Below, in pieces: positions 8,160 through 17,256 of a stretch of DNA of 64,000 nucleotides. Source of the stretch: Anaerolineae bacterium. GTDB taxonomy: Bacteria; Chloroflexota; Anaerolineae; Aggregatilineales; Phototrophicaceae. Position 1 is the first letter of the stretch, and each line of letters starts with the position of its first letter. Made by a program: the position numbers and the translations under genes. The notes beneath the pieces were generated by a model. That model saw nothing but the letters and a program-made list of their open reading frames with translations. It was not told the DNA's origin and made no database searches. The stretch lies in the NCBI GenBank assembly GCA_022820665.1, contig JAJEFB010000048.1, forward strand, positions 185,203 to 249,202. Reading direction: 5' to 3'.

Positions 8160-9380
8160 ATGATCCTCACGATCTGGAACCGCAGCAGCTTTCGCGTGGC
8201 TGATTACCGCTGGTATTGGGCGGCCAATGTCCTCGTGCATATCACATATCTGCTGCAAGCGGTGGCGCTTGGCTGGCACATGCTTGAGATAACAGGCTCG
8301 CCATTTCAAGTCGGCTTGATCGCCTTCGCCTACGGCTTGCCCTTGCTCGTCGTCGCGCCTTTTTCCGGGCTCGTGGCGGACCGCATGAAACGGCAATGGG
8401 TGGTGCAAGCGGCTATGGTCGTCGCCGTGCTGACCTCAGCCGCCCTGGCGCTGCTGGTGAAATCGGGCGCGACCGAGCCGATTGCATTCCTGCTCGCTTC
8501 TTCCATGCTGGGCGCGACCTTCGCCTTCTATGCGCCGGCGCGGATGGCTTTGCTGCCGAATCTGGTGCCGGATGCTATGGTCTTCAACGCGACGACGCTG
8601 AGTTATTCCGGCACGCGCTTGATGGGGTTTTTCGGTCCCGTGCTGGCTGGTTATCTCTTGCAATTCACCGACATATTTGTCACCTTCTGCGTTCAGACCC
8701 TTCTCTTCGCCCTGGGCGCGTCGCTCTATCTCAAGGCGACGCGCTACTTGCCAAGCCCGAAAAGAAAAGTCGGCTCGGGCGGCAGCATACTGCAGGGCTT
8801 CTCCGAAATCAGCGCCTACTTCCGGGGCGACCGAGCATTGCTGGGCTTGCTGTTCTTGAGTCTGGTCTTTGTGCCAATCGGCATGCCCTACCAAAAGCTG
8901 ATGCCCATTTTCGTAGCCCAGGCGCTCAACGAAGGTCCGGCCATCCTTGGGTTGCTGGTGGGCAGCGCCAGCCTGGGTTCGGCGCTTTCCGGCTTCGCAG
9001 TCGTTATCATCGGCGATGTCTATCCCAAGGGCAAAGCCATTCTCGTCTTTTCCAGCCTTTTCGGTCTGGGCATGGTTATCTTCGCCTTCATTCGGCAGCC
9101 CATGTTCGCGCTCGGCTGGATTTTCCTGGTCGGCGTCGCTTCCGGCTTGTTCCTCACCTTGATCAACGCGCTGCTTTTGACGCAACTGCCCGACGAACTG
9201 CGCGGACGCATGATGAGCCTCTGGGGCATGGTCTGGGGTCTGATTCCCTTGACGACGCTGGCGGCGGGCACAGTCGCCGAATTTTGGAACATCTCCGTGG
9301 TGCTGGCTTTTGCCGGCGCCTGCGTCACCGCGGCTTGTATCACCTTGTGGGCGCGGCGTTCGCCGCTGCTCGACTTGTAA
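8160..9380 (+). CDS. Major facilitator superfamily transporter (MFS_3/EntS-like)
   Basis: A 406-residue inner-membrane protein with about 12 hydrophobic helices and the MFS loop 2-3 motif 'GLVADRMKRQWVV' (about residues 66-78). A second copy-like turn 'LRGRMMSLWGMVWG' lies near residue 345. This is the MFS_3 subgroup, often drug or siderophore exporters, but it could move a product of the surrounding catabolic pathway. The ATG follows the family B repeat directly. It ends 13 bases before the first OCD-like gene, suggesting one transcript. Substrate unknown. Confidence 0.85.
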   Translation: MILTIWNRSSFRVADYRWYWAANVLVHITYLLQAVALGWHMLEITGSPFQVGLIAFAYGLPLLVVAPFSGLVADRMKRQWVVQAAMVVAVLTSAALALLVKSGATEPIAFLLASSMLGATFAFYAPARMALLPNLVPDAMVFNATTLSYSGTRLMGFFGPVLAGYLLQFTDIFVTFCVQTLLFALGASLYLKATRYLPSPKRKVGSGGSILQGFSEISAYFRGDRALLGLLFLSLVFVPIGMPYQKLMPIFVAQALNEGPAILGLLVGSASLGSALSGFAVVIIGDVYPKGKAILVFSSLFGLGMVIFAFIRQPMFALGWIFLVGVASGLFLTLINALLLTQLPDELRGRMMSLWGMVWGLIPLTTLAAGTVAEFWNISVVLAFAGACVTAACITLWARRSPLLDL

Positions 9381-9393
9381 GGAACAGCGACCG

Positions 9394-10425
9394 ATGGCTC
9401 TGCTCTTGCACAATCACGAAATCCGCGGACTCATGGACCTCGCCGAGTACATCGACGCTGTCGAAGCCGGCTACCGCCAATTCGGAATCGGCGCGGGCGT
9501 CGCCTTCCCGCGCGAGAACCTCTGGATCAAAGGCGACGAAAGCGAGAGCCGCGGCGGCGGTCACCTGCCCGCGGGCAGCAAAGCCTCCTTCAAGTTCAAA
9601 GCCGGGCTGCTGCCCGGCTTGAGCGGAGCCGGCGTAAACGCTTACACCGCCGGCTTGCCCGGCGGGCTCGAGACCTTCATGTTCCTCTTTGATACGGACA
9701 GCGGCGCGCTGGCTGCCATCATGGAAGTGATGTACCTGAGTTGGCTTAAGACTGCCGCTGTCTCGGCATTGGCCACCCGCTATCTTGCGCCGCCCGACAG
9801 TTCAATCCTGGCGCTCTTCGGCGCCGGCCGTCATGCCCGCTCCCAACTCTACGGCTTGACCAAAGTGGCCGATATTCAACGCGTGCAAACCTACAGCCGC
9901 AACCCCGACAAGCGTCGCGCTTTCTGCCAGAAGATGAGCGCCGAACTCGGCATCGAGGTAATTCCCGTCGACTCGTCACAAGAAGCGCTGCGCGACGCCG
10001 ATATCGTCACCGCCATCACCACCGCGCCAAGTCCCGTGTTTGACGGCAGGGACCTGCCCGACAAACCCTTGCACATCAATGGTCTGGGCGCGCATTACCC
10101 CTGGGTGCGAGAGCTCGACGCCTATACAGTGCGCAATAGCCGCGTCTTCGTCGATGTATTGCAGCAGGGCGTCAGTGAGAACGGCGAGCTTGCCATTCCC
10201 ATAAAGGAAGGGCTCATCAGCGAAGACCATGTCAAAGGCGATCTGGGCGCGCTGGCGGCGGGCGCTGTAACCGGTCGCCTGCCCGATAGCAAATGGACGG
10301 TCTTTCTCTCCGGCGGCACCGGTGTTGATGATATCGCCGTGGCGACGCGCCTCTACCAGAAAGCCCTGGAGCGCGGCGTCGGCACAGCATTTCAATTCAA
10401 TCAACCTTATGAATTCGAGCTGTAA
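9394..10425 (+). CDS. Ornithine cyclodeaminase/mu-crystallin family protein, copy 1
   Basis: A 343-residue member of the OCD/mu-crystallin family, NAD(P)-binding enzymes that act as cyclodeaminases, alanine dehydrogenases or ketimine reductases. The Rossmann motif is 'FGAGRHARSQL' (142-152) and the N-terminal 'FKFKAGLLPG' (67-75) matches the substrate-binding lysine region. Two usual active-site residues differ: K119 in 'SWLKTAAV' where Arg is normal, and H234 in 'LGAHYPW' where ornithine cyclodeaminase has Asp ('GAD.PG'). ATG 9394 follows AAGGA. A close duplicate follows. EutC of ectoine catabolism belongs to the same family. Confidence 0.87.
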   Translation: MALLLHNHEIRGLMDLAEYIDAVEAGYRQFGIGAGVAFPRENLWIKGDESESRGGGHLPAGSKASFKFKAGLLPGLSGAGVNAYTAGLPGGLETFMFLFDTDSGALAAIMEVMYLSWLKTAAVSALATRYLAPPDSSILALFGAGRHARSQLYGLTKVADIQRVQTYSRNPDKRRAFCQKMSAELGIEVIPVDSSQEALRDADIVTAITTAPSPVFDGRDLPDKPLHINGLGAHYPWVRELDAYTVRNSRVFVDVLQQGVSENGELAIPIKEGLISEDHVKGDLGALAAGAVTGRLPDSKWTVFLSGGTGVDDIAVATRLYQKALERGVGTAFQFNQPYEFEL

Positions 10426-10534
10426 CAGTGGTAAAACAACAATACCAAGATCACCATGGGCACGAAAATTGCTTATACGAGTCAGCCGTGCTTGATGTAT
10501 TGTTGAACGTCATGCAATCGCGCCACTGATTGGC

Positions 10535-10575
10535 TCCCCTTCCCCCTTTATGGGGGAAGGGGTTGGGGGATGGGG
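10535..10575. repeat. Palindromic C/G-run repeat (family B) overlapping a start codon
   Basis: CCCCTTCCCCC-TTTA-TGGGGGAAGGGG is a hairpin followed by TTGGGGGATGGGGGC. The ATG at 10570, used as the likely start of the second OCD-like gene, lies inside its 3' tail. Similar repeats occur at 17204-17244 and 19184-19223. Confidence 0.8.
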
Positions 10576-11613
10576 GCTGTAGTGGTTCTCTTATTACGTA
10601 ATCACGAAATCCGTGGACTCATGGACCTCTCCGATTACATCGCCGCCGTCGAAGACGGCTATCGCGAAATCGGGCTTGGCGCGGGCGCAGCCTTCCCGCG
10701 CGAGAATCTCTGGATCAAAGGCGAAAAACGCGACGACCACCGTGGTGGTCATCTGCCAGCGGGCAGCAAAGCCTCTTTCAAGTTCAAAGGGGCGCTTCTG
10801 CCCGGCTTAGGCGCTGCCGGCTTGAACGCCTACACTGCCGGATTGCCCAGCGGCCTCGAGACCCTCTTCTTCCTCTTCGACACGGACAGCGGCGCTTTGG
10901 CCGCCGTCATGGAAGTGCTTTATTTCGACTGGCTCAAGACCGCGGCTGTTTCCGCGCTGGCGACCAAATATCTGGCGCCGGCCGATAGCTCGGTCCTGGC
11001 ATTGTTTGGTACCGGACGGCACGCCCGTTCGCAGCTTTACGCCATCAGGGAAGTGGCGGATATCAAAGTCGTGCGGGCTTACAGCCGAAACGCCGACAAA
11101 CGACGCGCCTTCTGCCAGCAGATCTCCGCCGAGCTCGGCATAGAGGTGGTCCCGGTTGATTCTCCCGGAGCCGCCCTGGACGACGCCGATATCGTCACGG
11201 CGATCACGACATCGCCCACGCCCGTATTCCAGGGCGTCGACCTGCCGGACAAACCCGTCCATATCAATGCCCTCGGCGCTCACTATCCCTGGGTGCGCGA
11301 AGTCGATGATCACACCGTGCTCAACAGCCGCGTCGTCGTCGACGAATGGCAACAAGGCTTGGCTGAAAACGGCGAACTCCGTATGCCCATGGCAGCGGGC
11401 TTGATCGACGAGTCCCACGTCGCCGGGGACCTGGGCGCCCTGGTCGCGGGGAAGATCCCCGCGCGGGAACCCGACACCCGATGGACGCTTTTCCTTTCCG
11501 GCGGCACCGGCGTCGAAGATCTCTCCGTGGCGAGGCGGCTTTACGATCGTGCGGTCGAACGCGGCGTCGGCACACAATTTGCCTTTAATCAACCATACGA
11601 ATACGAACTGTAA
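10570..11613 (+). CDS. Ornithine cyclodeaminase/mu-crystallin family protein, copy 2
   Basis: A 347-residue tandem duplicate of the preceding OCD-like gene, nearly co-linear from 'NHEIRGLMDL' to the C-terminal 'FNQPYE.EL'. It carries the same replacements: Lys for Arg in 'DWLKTAAV' (K123) and His for Asp in 'LGAHYPW' (H238), so the changes predate the duplication and are probably functional. Start is uncertain: ATG 10570 lies in a repeat, while GTG 10582 would align exactly with the first residue of copy 1. About 145 bases separate the copies. Expected reaction is NAD(P)-linked cyclisation or imine reduction; substrate unknown. Confidence 0.86.
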   Translation: MGAVVVLLLRNHEIRGLMDLSDYIAAVEDGYREIGLGAGAAFPRENLWIKGEKRDDHRGGHLPAGSKASFKFKGALLPGLGAAGLNAYTAGLPSGLETLFFLFDTDSGALAAVMEVLYFDWLKTAAVSALATKYLAPADSSVLALFGTGRHARSQLYAIREVADIKVVRAYSRNADKRRAFCQQISAELGIEVVPVDSPGAALDDADIVTAITTSPTPVFQGVDLPDKPVHINALGAHYPWVREVDDHTVLNSRVVVDEWQQGLAENGELRMPMAAGLIDESHVAGDLGALVAGKIPAREPDTRWTLFLSGGTGVEDLSVARRLYDRAVERGVGTQFAFNQPYEYEL

Positions 11614-11627
11614 GGAGCGGAGGATTC

Positions 11628-12785
11628 ATGTTAACTCACGACGCACTCAAGCGGGACACGTCGCGGCGGGTCAAGCGCCTGCAAGCGATGATGAAGGAAA
11701 ACGACCTCGATGCCATGATTATTACCGGGCAGGCAATGCCGGGCGGCATGGGCGCCATACGTTACATCACTCATGCCCATCTATGGGGTGGCGTCGCGTA
11801 TGCCATCCTGGGAGCGGACGATCCCCATCCCTGGCTGCAAGTATGGAGTTCTTATCAAGCAGTTTGGAGCCGCAACGAGACCACCACCCTGCCGGAACGC
11901 GTGCTTTCGCCCTACGAAGATATCGTCCGGGCTACCGCCGATACCGCCAAGGAATACGCCACCGGCAGCAAGCGCATCGGCATGGTCAATATGAGCAAGC
12001 TCATGAGCCTCGGCACCTATAATGCCTTCGCCGCGCAACTCGAAGGCTACGAAATGGTCGAGGTCACCGACGCCTTCAACGCCATCCGCCAGATCAAATC
12101 GCCATTTGAACTGGAAGCCATTCAGCAGAACGGCGCCATTCTCGATTCCGCCATGGATGTCTTCAAGGACATGGCTGGCGTCGGCGCGCGCTATTGGGAT
12201 GCCTGCGCAGCCGTCGAGGGCTATATCAAGTCCTTCGGCGCATTCTGGGGACGGACCAAGCTATCCCTGGATATCACCCCCTACACGGTGCCGACGCCCA
12301 AAGACCTGCGCATGAATCGCGATGACATCATCAACTTCGAAATCGTCTACGAATCGCCCTACGGCTACTGGCTGGAGATGACAGCCGTCTTTTGCTTCGA
12401 TCCGCTTCCGGCGGATATTCAAGCCCTCCTGGACGGCTATCTGGCGGCGGTGGAGGCTTCGTCGGCAGTGGCGAAGGCCGGCAATACCTTCCGCGATATT
12501 TCCGACGCCAACGACAAGGCATTGCGCGATCGCGGCTTCCCGGTCGCCGGCAAGCACACCCCCGATTGTCACAGCACCGGCCTGGACGGCAGCGACGGTC
12601 CCAACTCGCTCGGCGCGCCCGATTTTGTGCTGCAGCCCAATATGGTACTCTCATATCATCCCGGCACCGTGCTGGAAAACGACCGCGGCTTCTTGATCTC
12701 GGACAATTTCCTGGTCACGCCCGAAGGCGCTGTCCGTCTCTCGCCGCACCACGCCGACCGCTACTACATGCAATTGGACGCCTAA
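11628..12785 (+). CDS. M24-fold hydrolase without metal ligands (creatinase/ectoine-hydrolase-like)
   Basis: A 385-residue 'pita-bread' M24 protein. Canonical M24 peptidases bind two metals through Asp, Asp, His, Glu, Glu. Here the first Asp region reads 'NFEIVYE' (236-242), the second 'WLEMTAVF' (E250), the Glu of 'IEP' is 'SYHPG' (H344), and the last Glu is 'LISDNFLV' (358-359); a His remains at H315. This matches the metal-independent branch that contains creatinase and the ectoine hydrolase DoeA/EutD, which opens a C-N bond in a small molecule rather than a peptide. It follows the OCD pair by 14 bases with a GGAG site. The substrate is my inference. Confidence 0.75.
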   Translation: MLTHDALKRDTSRRVKRLQAMMKENDLDAMIITGQAMPGGMGAIRYITHAHLWGGVAYAILGADDPHPWLQVWSSYQAVWSRNETTTLPERVLSPYEDIVRATADTAKEYATGSKRIGMVNMSKLMSLGTYNAFAAQLEGYEMVEVTDAFNAIRQIKSPFELEAIQQNGAILDSAMDVFKDMAGVGARYWDACAAVEGYIKSFGAFWGRTKLSLDITPYTVPTPKDLRMNRDDIINFEIVYESPYGYWLEMTAVFCFDPLPADIQALLDGYLAAVEASSAVAKAGNTFRDISDANDKALRDRGFPVAGKHTPDCHSTGLDGSDGPNSLGAPDFVLQPNMVLSYHPGTVLENDRGFLISDNFLVTPEGAVRLSPHHADRYYMQLDA

Positions 12786-12806
12786 ACCGCATGAATGCGA
12801 ATATCC

Positions 12807-12834
12807 GTAGGGGCGACCTATCAGGTCGCCCGCC
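12807..12834. repeat. Intergenic palindromic repeat (REP family A)
   Basis: GTAGGGGCGACC-TATCA-GGTCGCCCGCC, a stem of GGGCGACC/GGTCGCCC type. It lies between the M24-like gene and the MmgE/PrpD gene, just upstream of the latter's ribosome site. Confidence 0.85.
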
Positions 12835-12852
12835 AGTGAAAGGAGTTCCACC

Positions 12853-14235
12853 ATGACTCAGCAAACGGCCGTTTCCTTCATAGGCGAATACGCTGCCGCT
12901 CGTAAATACGAAGATCTGTCCGAACTAACGATCACGCGCGCCCGGCAAGTCACGCTCGACTTCATCGGCACCATGCTCGGCGGCTATCAAACGGAGCTGG
13001 GCCAGCTTGCGTCGGACTATGCCGCGCGGATGCTGCCGGGCGACGACGCCTCCATCGTCGGCGACGGCCGCCGCAGTACGACCGAAGGCGCTGCCTGGGC
13101 AAACGCCGTGATGGGCAAGTTCCTTGGCATGGACGATTCGCATAGCACCGCCGGCCACGTCGCCTCGCAATTGCTGCCCGTCGTGTTGACGCTGGGCGAA
13201 GAACTGCGACTGAGCGGGGAGCAAGTTATCACGGCGCTGGCAGTCGGCTACGATGTGATGGACATGGTGCATTCCGCCGTCGACGCCTGGCAGCGCGAAC
13301 GCGGGCTCGATCACAAGAGTCAAGCCGGTACCCTGGCCAGCGCCGCTGCCGCAGCTGTCGCCATGGGCTTGCCCGCGGAGAAAATCGCCCACGCTATTGC
13401 CCTGTCAATGGATCTCGCTTGCGGCACAGAGCAGTATGTCTGGGATGCCGGTACCTGCGATACAAAAGACTTGCTGGCGGGCTACGGCGCTCGCAACGGC
13501 ATCTATAGCGCCAAAATGGCGGACTTCGGCTTCCGCGGACCGCCCGGCGCGCTCGACGGACCCTACGGCTATTTCCACGCCTTCGGTCCCGGTTACGACA
13601 AATCGATACTCGACACCCTCGACAATCAAGCGCTGGCGCGCACCGGCTTCAAACCGCATGCCGGTTGTCGCCATGTACATTCCTGCGTCGACGCCACCCA
13701 GGAATTGCTAAAATCCGGTCAACCCGATCTCGACGCCATCACCGCCATCGAAATCGATACCTATCACGAGGCGATCACGCCCGCATTTCGCGTCAACTAC
13801 GCGCCGCAGACTGTCGGTCAGGCCGGCTTCAGCTTGCCTGTTACTGCATCTGTCATCTTGACGCGCGGCGCTTGGTTCCGCGAAGACATCGAAACCTACG
13901 ATAATCCCGAAGCGCGCCGTCTCCGCCACTTGGTCAAGGTCGGGCTGGATGAAGCGATCCAGGCTGTACATCCGCTGAAAAACGGCTGCGAAGTGCGCAT
14001 CGCCACCCAAGACGGGACGCAATACAAAGGACGCGTCGAACACGCCAAGGGCGAGCCCGAGAACATGCTAAGCGACGCCGAATTCGAGAGCAAATTCCGC
14101 TATCTGGTCGGCGATCTGCTGCCCGACGAGCAAATCCGCCGCCTGCTGGACTGCTGCAATCGCTTGGAGCGCCTTGACGATGTGAGCGAACTCGTACAGT
14201 TGACCATCCCGCAAGCGGAACTGGCTTTGAAATGA
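12853..14235 (+). CDS. MmgE/PrpD family protein, copy 1
   Basis: A 460-residue MmgE/PrpD family member. The family includes 2-methylcitrate dehydratase, cis-aconitate decarboxylase and iminodisuccinate epimerase, all acting on small di- or tricarboxylates. Family marks are 'DFIGTMLGGYQ' (about 36), 'GMDDSHSTAGH' (about 94), 'TKDLLAGYGARNG' (about 205) and the 'PHAGCRHVHSCVDA' block (about 272) that forms the active site. ATG 12853 follows AAAGGAG by 8 bases. A related copy lies at 20400. In an amino-compound pathway an epimerase/lyase of iminodisuccinate type is conceivable, but the reaction is not readable. Confidence 0.88.
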   Translation: MTQQTAVSFIGEYAAARKYEDLSELTITRARQVTLDFIGTMLGGYQTELGQLASDYAARMLPGDDASIVGDGRRSTTEGAAWANAVMGKFLGMDDSHSTAGHVASQLLPVVLTLGEELRLSGEQVITALAVGYDVMDMVHSAVDAWQRERGLDHKSQAGTLASAAAAAVAMGLPAEKIAHAIALSMDLACGTEQYVWDAGTCDTKDLLAGYGARNGIYSAKMADFGFRGPPGALDGPYGYFHAFGPGYDKSILDTLDNQALARTGFKPHAGCRHVHSCVDATQELLKSGQPDLDAITAIEIDTYHEAITPAFRVNYAPQTVGQAGFSLPVTASVILTRGAWFREDIETYDNPEARRLRHLVKVGLDEAIQAVHPLKNGCEVRIATQDGTQYKGRVEHAKGEPENMLSDAEFESKFRYLVGDLLPDEQIRRLLDCCNRLERLDDVSELVQLTIPQAELALK

Positions 14236-14264
14236 TGCTGTAAAGAAACCCCCGGGAATCGGCA

Positions 14265-14293
14265 TGTAGGGGCGACCTATCAGGTCGCCCGCC
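14265..14293. repeat. Intergenic palindromic repeat (REP family A)
   Basis: TGTAGGGGCGACC-TATCA-GGTCGCCCGCC between MmgE/PrpD copy 1 and the enolase-superfamily gene, nearly identical to 12807-12834. Confidence 0.85.
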
Positions 14294-14345
14294 GGCGCAT
14301 TGGATTGCTCGGACAAGCATTTGAGACGCCGGGAGAGGGCTGAGA

Positions 14346-15431
14346 ATGAAAATCACCAAGATTGACAGCACCATCGTCCGGATCTCGCGCAGCCGCGATC
14401 TGGCGACAGCCTACGGCGTCTCGACCGACACCAACACGGTGGTGGTTCAAGTGCATACTGACGAAGGCATCACTGGCATCGGCCAGACGGTCGGTCCGGC
14501 ACCCTGGGGCGGCGACCCGGTCGAAGTGATCAAGCTGCAAATCGAGCGCTATCTTCAGCCGGCGCTTCTCGGCCAGGATCCCTTCAATATCGAGCGCCTG
14601 CACCTGCGCATGCAAGGAGCCTTGCGTAATGCCAACAACGCCTACACTGCCATCGACTTCGCGCTCTGGGATATCAAAGGCAAGGCGCTGGGCGTACCGG
14701 TTTATCAATTGCTCGGCGGAGCCGTCATGCCCGGCGCGCTCTGTCATGGCTTCGTCGAGCGCGAAGCGCCGGAAAAGATGGCGGCGCGCATCGAGGAACT
14801 TGCCGCGGACGGATGGACCTGGTTCAAAACCAAGATCGGCTTCAGCGTCGCCGAGGACCTGGCATGGTACGGCGAACTGCTAGACCGGGTCGACGAGGGG
14901 ATTCGTTTTCAATTGGACGGCAATACGGGTTATACTCTGGGCGATGCCGTCAAAGCCTTGACATCATTGGAAGCGCTTGGCGGCGTCGCCTTGTTCGAGC
15001 AGCCCGTGCGCTACCTGGACGAGATGGCGATTCTGGCGACCCGCCTGCGCGCGCCCTTGCAAGCCGACGAATCGACAGCCGACTCGCGCAGCGTTTACGA
15101 AATTGCCGAGCGCCGCGCCGCGCATGTCTTGCATTACAAATTGCATCGATACGGCGGCTTGTTGCCCGCGCAACGGATGTCAGCTGTCGCCGAGGCGGCT
15201 GGATTGGAGATTTCAATCGCGCCGTACTTCGATATCATCGCGGCCGCCGCAGCGCATCTGGCAGTCGCGACGCCAATTGCGAAATGGCCCGCCGGCTTCT
15301 CCGATATGACCGATTCCATCCTGGCTGAACCTTACCAGCCGGATGGTCAAATCTTGAAGCCGCCGCGGGGCAGTGGTTTGGGCGTAGCCATTGATGAGGA
15401 TAAACTGGCATACTACGCCTCATTGGAGTGA
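14346..15431 (+). CDS. Mandelate racemase/muconate lactonizing enzyme family protein, copy 1
   Basis: A 361-residue enolase-superfamily enzyme with the N-terminal capping domain (about 1-125) and a beta-barrel. The metal site is D191 ('LDGN'), E218 ('LFEQP') and D241 ('QADES'). Acid/base lysines are K161 and K163 ('FKTKIG') on one face and K265 ('HYKLHR') on the other, the muconate-lactonizing-enzyme subgroup pattern of cycloisomerases, dipeptide epimerases and N-succinylamino-acid racemases. It abstracts a proton alpha to a carboxylate using Mg2+. With AstE-like deacylases upstream, an N-acyl amino acid racemase role is possible. Downstream, 113 bases later, an ABC binding protein begins. 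Confidence 0.88.
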   Translation: MKITKIDSTIVRISRSRDLATAYGVSTDTNTVVVQVHTDEGITGIGQTVGPAPWGGDPVEVIKLQIERYLQPALLGQDPFNIERLHLRMQGALRNANNAYTAIDFALWDIKGKALGVPVYQLLGGAVMPGALCHGFVEREAPEKMAARIEELAADGWTWFKTKIGFSVAEDLAWYGELLDRVDEGIRFQLDGNTGYTLGDAVKALTSLEALGGVALFEQPVRYLDEMAILATRLRAPLQADESTADSRSVYEIAERRAAHVLHYKLHRYGGLLPAQRMSAVAEAAGLEISIAPYFDIIAAAAAHLAVATPIAKWPAGFSDMTDSILAEPYQPDGQILKPPRGSGLGVAIDEDKLAYYASLE

Positions 15432-15544
15432 GTTGTTTGGGGGGTTGCCACATGAACATGACGCAAAAGGAGGTGAATATCGCCAATGCGGACAAATGAC
15501 CCGTCAGTTACTATCGGATTGAAGTTTCACAAAAGGAGTGAATC

Positions 15545-17131
15545 GTGAAAACAGCAAGACTTCTTGTTCTACTCAGCCTGATCGCCATGATCGGCGCTCT
15601 GGCATTTGCCCCCGCCGCAGCGCAAGACGACATGTCCGAATTCGTCTTCGCCCATAGCGGTCCCATCCGTCCCATGGACCCGCACTCGCATTGGTACGGC
15701 TCCACCCACCATTTGCTCAACTTGTATTACGATTGCCTGATCTGGCGCGCCGCCGATGGCAGCGGATATGTCCCGCAAGCCGCCCACAGCTGGGAGACCG
15801 TCGATGACACCACCTGGCGCTTCCACCTGCGCGAAGGCGCTACCTTCCATAACGGCGAGCCAGTCGACGCCGCAGCCGTCAAATGGAATATCGACCGCGT
15901 CCGCCATCCCATCGGCGACATCCCGCTCTATCAGCAGTGGGCTTTCGTCAAGGAAGTCGTCGTCGTGGATGACCTGACCGTGGATATCCACACCAACAGC
16001 CCCCACGCCTACTTCGAGAATGACGTCAGCTACAACGGCTGCGAGCTGATCCCGCCCGCCTACTTCGAAGAAGTCGGTCAGGAAGAGTTCAACCGCAACC
16101 CCGTCGGCTCTGGACCTTACGTGCTGGCGGAACTCAGCGAGAACGACCGCTATGTCTTCGAGGCTTGGGACGACTATCACAGCGGCCGCCCCGAGGTTGA
16201 CCGAGTGATCTACCAGGTCATCCCCGAGCCATCGGCGCAGGTCGCCGCCTTGCTCGCGGGCCAAATCGACATGATGAAAGGCGTGCCCGCGCCCGACCGT
16301 CCCACGATTGAAGCCACCGATGGCCTCACCCTGCTCACCGAAAGCGGGAACAGGATGTACCACTACTATGCCCGCGTCGATACCGAGAGCGGCGCCTTCC
16401 CGGAAACCTTCCCGGATTATCAGCCGGCCACGCTGGATATCAATGTGCGTAAAGCCATCACCCACGCCCTTGATCGCCATCTGCTGGCGGAAGTGCACGG
16501 CTCGGCGAGCGCTCGCCTGGCCCGCGTCTGCTCCTACTATCCGGAAGGCATGGCTGACAAATACGCCGATCCCGATGTCATCGCCGAATGGTACAACCCC
16601 GACCTGGCGAAGGAATACCTGGCGAAAGCCGGCTTCGCCGAGGGCGAAGGTCCCACCCTCTACCTCGATACGCCGGTCGTCGGTCGTGGCGGCAGCGCCA
16701 AAGAAGTAGCTGAAGTTGCCGCCGCCTTGCTCGAGGATGTCGGCTTCACGGTAGATCTGACCGTCCGCGACGCCTCCGCCTTCGCTGTCGAAGTACAGCG
16801 TAGCGGCAACAACCGCGAACTGATGCTGGCGGCTCTCGGCTGCGGTCCCGCCCTGCTGCCGCTCTTCTACAATTGCGACTGGTCCGCGGTTGCCTACAGC
16901 ATTTGCGACGAAGATTGGGACGCGGTGGCGGAAGCGATCCAGGTCACGATCGATCGCGACGCCCGCCTCGACCTCTGGGAACAGTGGTGGGAATACTACA
17001 TCGACCTCACCCAGACCATCACGCTCTTCGAGATAACCGACGTCTTTGCATTAAATACGGCTGAATTTGACTTCACGCCGCGCAAAGACGGCTGGATGAC
17101 CTTCCGCGATCTCAAACTCGCGGGTATGTAG
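15545..17131 (+). CDS. ABC importer periplasmic-type substrate-binding protein, family 5
   Basis: A 528-residue solute-binding protein of the peptide/nickel (SBP_bac_5) family. It starts with GTG 15545 after AAAAGGAG, then has a Sec signal peptide (about 1-27, cleaved near 'AAAQDD'); no lipobox Cys is seen. 'AAVKWNIDRV' near residue 113 matches the family block 'A.DV.ws..R', and 'VRKAITHALDR' near 301 the typical hinge region. It captures an oligopeptide-like or small nitrogenous ligand for the two permeases downstream. Its place inside the catabolic run suggests it brings in the pathway substrate. Confidence 0.9.
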   Translation: MKTARLLVLLSLIAMIGALAFAPAAAQDDMSEFVFAHSGPIRPMDPHSHWYGSTHHLLNLYYDCLIWRAADGSGYVPQAAHSWETVDDTTWRFHLREGATFHNGEPVDAAAVKWNIDRVRHPIGDIPLYQQWAFVKEVVVVDDLTVDIHTNSPHAYFENDVSYNGCELIPPAYFEEVGQEEFNRNPVGSGPYVLAELSENDRYVFEAWDDYHSGRPEVDRVIYQVIPEPSAQVAALLAGQIDMMKGVPAPDRPTIEATDGLTLLTESGNRMYHYYARVDTESGAFPETFPDYQPATLDINVRKAITHALDRHLLAEVHGSASARLARVCSYYPEGMADKYADPDVIAEWYNPDLAKEYLAKAGFAEGEGPTLYLDTPVVGRGGSAKEVAEVAAALLEDVGFTVDLTVRDASAFAVEVQRSGNNRELMLAALGCGPALLPLFYNCDWSAVAYSICDEDWDAVAEAIQVTIDRDARLDLWEQWWEYYIDLTQTITLFEITDVFALNTAEFDFTPRKDGWMTFRDLKLAGM

Positions 17132-17244
17132 TCCCCATCCCCCAACCCCTTCCCCCACAAGGAGGGAATGGGAGCTATTGCGCTGCATGTTGGGGGTAGT
17201 AAAGTCCCTCCCTCTTTATGGGGGAGGGAGCGTAGGGTGGGGGC
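17131..17244. repeat. Paired C-run and G-run repeats (family B)
   Basis: 17131-17176 carries GTCCCCATCCCCCAACCCC and TTCCCCC-A-CAAGGAGGGAA; 17204-17244 carries GTCCCTCCCTC-TTTA-TGGGGGAGGGAG then a GGGTGGGGGC tail. The second is almost identical to 19184-19223. They sit between the binding-protein and first permease genes, where a hairpin could separate expression levels. Confidence 0.8.
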
Positions 17245-17256
17245 AGAGGAGCAACC

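Noticed and set aside
5998-12785. Complete ectoine degradation operon
   Set aside because: EutB and a regulator are missing, gene order differs, and the MmgE/PrpD and other enzymes do not belong to it.
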